Positions 62,873-64,000 of a stretch of DNA of 64,000 bases are shown piece after piece (the first letter of the stretch is position 1; each line of letters begins with the position of its first letter). The notes under the pieces were generated by a model, which saw only the letters and a list, made by a program, of their open reading frames with translations, did no database searches and was not told the origin of the DNA. The translations under genes were made by a program, and so were the position numbers. The stretch spans positions 5,649,501 to 5,713,500 of the forward strand of contig NZ_CP083954.1 in NCBI RefSeq assembly GCF_006442975.2, given 5' to 3'. Origin of the DNA: Mesorhizobium sp. B2-1-1. GTDB taxonomy: Bacteria; Pseudomonadota; Alphaproteobacteria; Rhizobiales; Rhizobiaceae.

Positions 62873-64000
62873 TCACTTGTAGATGAAGCCGACGACGCCG
62901 TGATAACGGCCGCTGGGCTTGTCCGTCTGCATTGTGCCGTAGACACGATTGACTCGGCCCAGGAACATACCGGCGCCATCGCTGGCGGCGTTGAAATTGT
63001 CGTCAGGTTTGGCGAGGTCGTTTCGTGCCACCGGTTTCACCAGATAGGGCGTGATGATGATCACCAGTTCGGTCTCGTTGCGCACGAAGTCTCTGCTTCG
63101 GAACAGTGTGCCGAGCACCGGGATCTTTGTCAGCCCGGGCAGGCCGGCGACAGCCTGCCTGACGTCATCGCGGACGAGGCCGGCGATCATCATCGAACCA
63201 CCTGACGGCAATTCGACGGTCGTGTCGGCAAGTCTCTTGCGGATGGACAACAACGTGGTTCCGGGCAACCTGCCTGCAGCTTCCAGCGTGGTGGCGCCTT
63301 CGGCAGTAGGCTCCGACACGGACGTCCGGACCTTGAGGCTGATCCGACCGGCCGACAGCACAACCGGTTGGAACTCCAGGCCGATGCCGTATTCGAGTTT
63401 GTCGTTGGTGTATGTGACCTGCCCTGTCTTGTTCTCGTCTGAAACATTGTTCGTACGGCTGGTGATGAGATTGAACTCGCCACCGACCCTGAATGTCGCC
63501 TTCTCACCCGACACGGCGGTGAGGGTCGGCTCCGCCAGCGTCTTCATGACGCCACCTTGCTCCATTGCGTTTAGATACGCCTGAAGCGCCGAGGTGCCGA
63601 TCGAAGCTCCCGAGAATTGCGACAGCGGTTTCCCAAGCCCGTATGCCGGGGTGCTCATCGCGTCATAGCTGATGCCGTTGCTACCGCCGCTGCCCACCAT
63701 GTTGACGCCAAGCTGCTTCATCACGGAGCGGCTGACTTCGGCGACCGTCACCTTGAGCGTGACCTGGTCGTCGCCGATGATCTGCAAAAGATTGACGATT
63801 TTCGAGACGCGGCGTTCCTGGTCCGGATTGTTGATGTCGACACCACTCTGGGCCGAGCCGCCGGCCGCGGTCTGCGAATATTGTCCCGTCGTCGCTTCAC
63901 CGCCCGAGACGAAGATCGTTGCCAGGTCGACGGCGCGTTTGGCGTCCAGCGGCGTGTCGACGGTTCCCGTCAGGACGACGTTGTCGTTCAGCAGTTCGAC
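62873..64000 (-). CDS. cpaC: Tad pilus secretin CpaC, N-terminus cut by right edge
   Basis: The frame is open from the stop at 62873 to the right edge, so at least 376 residues of the C-terminal part are present. The edge part reads VELLNDNVVLTGTVDTPLDA, a BON/N-domain-like piece, then TLKVTVAEVSRSVMKQLGVN and the secretin core (LKVRTSVSEP, PSGGSMMIAGLVRDDVRQAV, GLPGLTKIPVLGTLFRSRDF). It forms the outer-membrane channel of the pilus. The first part and any signal peptide lie beyond 64000. It is just upstream of cpaD, separated by 14 bp. Confidence 0.93.
   Translation of the reverse strand, partial: VELLNDNVVLTGTVDTPLDAKRAVDLATIFVSGGEATTGQYSQTAAGGSAQSGVDINNPDQERRVSKIVNLLQIIGDDQVTLKVTVAEVSRSVMKQLGVNMVGSGGSNGISYDAMSTPAYGLGKPLSQFSGASIGTSALQAYLNAMEQGGVMKTLAEPTLTAVSGEKATFRVGGEFNLITSRTNNVSDENKTGQVTYTNDKLEYGIGLEFQPVVLSAGRISLKVRTSVSEPTAEGATTLEAAGRLPGTTLLSIRKRLADTTVELPSGGSMMIAGLVRDDVRQAVAGLPGLTKIPVLGTLFRSRDFVRNETELVIIITPYLVKPVARNDLAKPDDNFNAASDGAGMFLGRVNRVYGTMQTDKPSGRYHGVVGFIYK

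Overview
The window looks like a chromosomal segment of an alphaproteobacterium of the order Hyphomicrobiales, most probably Mesorhizobium or a close relative. The evidence is the gene families and their order: chvE-gguABC with a gbpR-type regulator, GcrA and PodJ cell-cycle proteins, class I lysyl-tRNA synthetase, the long alphaproteobacterial dCTP deaminase, a SAM-II riboswitch before metZ, a GT21 lipid glycosyltransferase, a Tad/Cpa pilus locus, and high-GC codon use. This is recognition from sequence, not a database match. I saw no rRNA, tRNA, CRISPR, integrase, transposase or phage module. The window reads as core chromosome with small accessory touches.

Layout. 1-0.2 kb: start of a secreted protein cut by the edge. 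0.3-6.8 kb: LysR regulator divergent from a sugar ABC transporter (chvE, gguA, gguB) and gguC. 6.8-8.8 kb: orphan amino-acid binding protein and dcd. 8.8-10.2 kb: SAM-II riboswitch, terminator and metZ. 10.2-10.9 kb: brnTA toxin-antitoxin remnant whose toxin appears frameshifted. 10.9-12.7 kb: GT21 glycosyltransferase with a Pho-box-like sequence, and apaG. 12.8-16.4 kb: argD-argF-hslO, with a leader terminator before argD. 16.4-18.1 kb: gcrA and corA, separated by an inverted array of short tandem repeats. 18.2-21.4 kb: phosphate block (phoR, phoU, PPK2) with no pst genes between phoR and phoU. 21.4-24.8 kb: quorum-sensing cassette (luxR, luxI, crotonase) and a divergent solute-binding protein. 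24.8-29.2 kb: TerB-like protein, lysK, SNase-like protein, S24 repressor, thioesterase. 29.3-36.5 kb: fatty-acid beta-oxidation operon (two acyl-CoA dehydrogenases, thiolase, FadB-type protein) behind a MerR regulator; matching palindromic sites lie upstream of both. 37-41 kb: a 1336-aa PodJ-like polarity factor. 41.2-50.1 kb: sulfur-related block with a TauE-type exporter, a TIGR02186 membrane protein, an Hsp70-like protein, a LysR regulator, a 52-aa ORF and a molybdoenzyme complex best read as SoeABC sulfite dehydrogenase. 50.1-53.4 kb: DNA-damage pair pdeM and DEXH helicase. 53.5-56.2 kb: NlpC/P60 hydrolase, MarR regulator, M17 aminopeptidase. 56.3-64 kb: Tad/Cpa pilus genes tadD and, convergently, cpaC-cpaD-cpaE-cpaF-tadB-tadC, with cpaC cut by the right edge.

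The most interesting parts are the luxR-luxI-crotonase cassette (a possible modified acyl-homoserine lactone), the sulfite block with its coupled 52-aa ORF, the MerR operators on the beta-oxidation operon, the GANTC cluster before gcrA, the argD leader, and the one-base lesion in brnT. All regulatory sites were read by eye and are candidates only.
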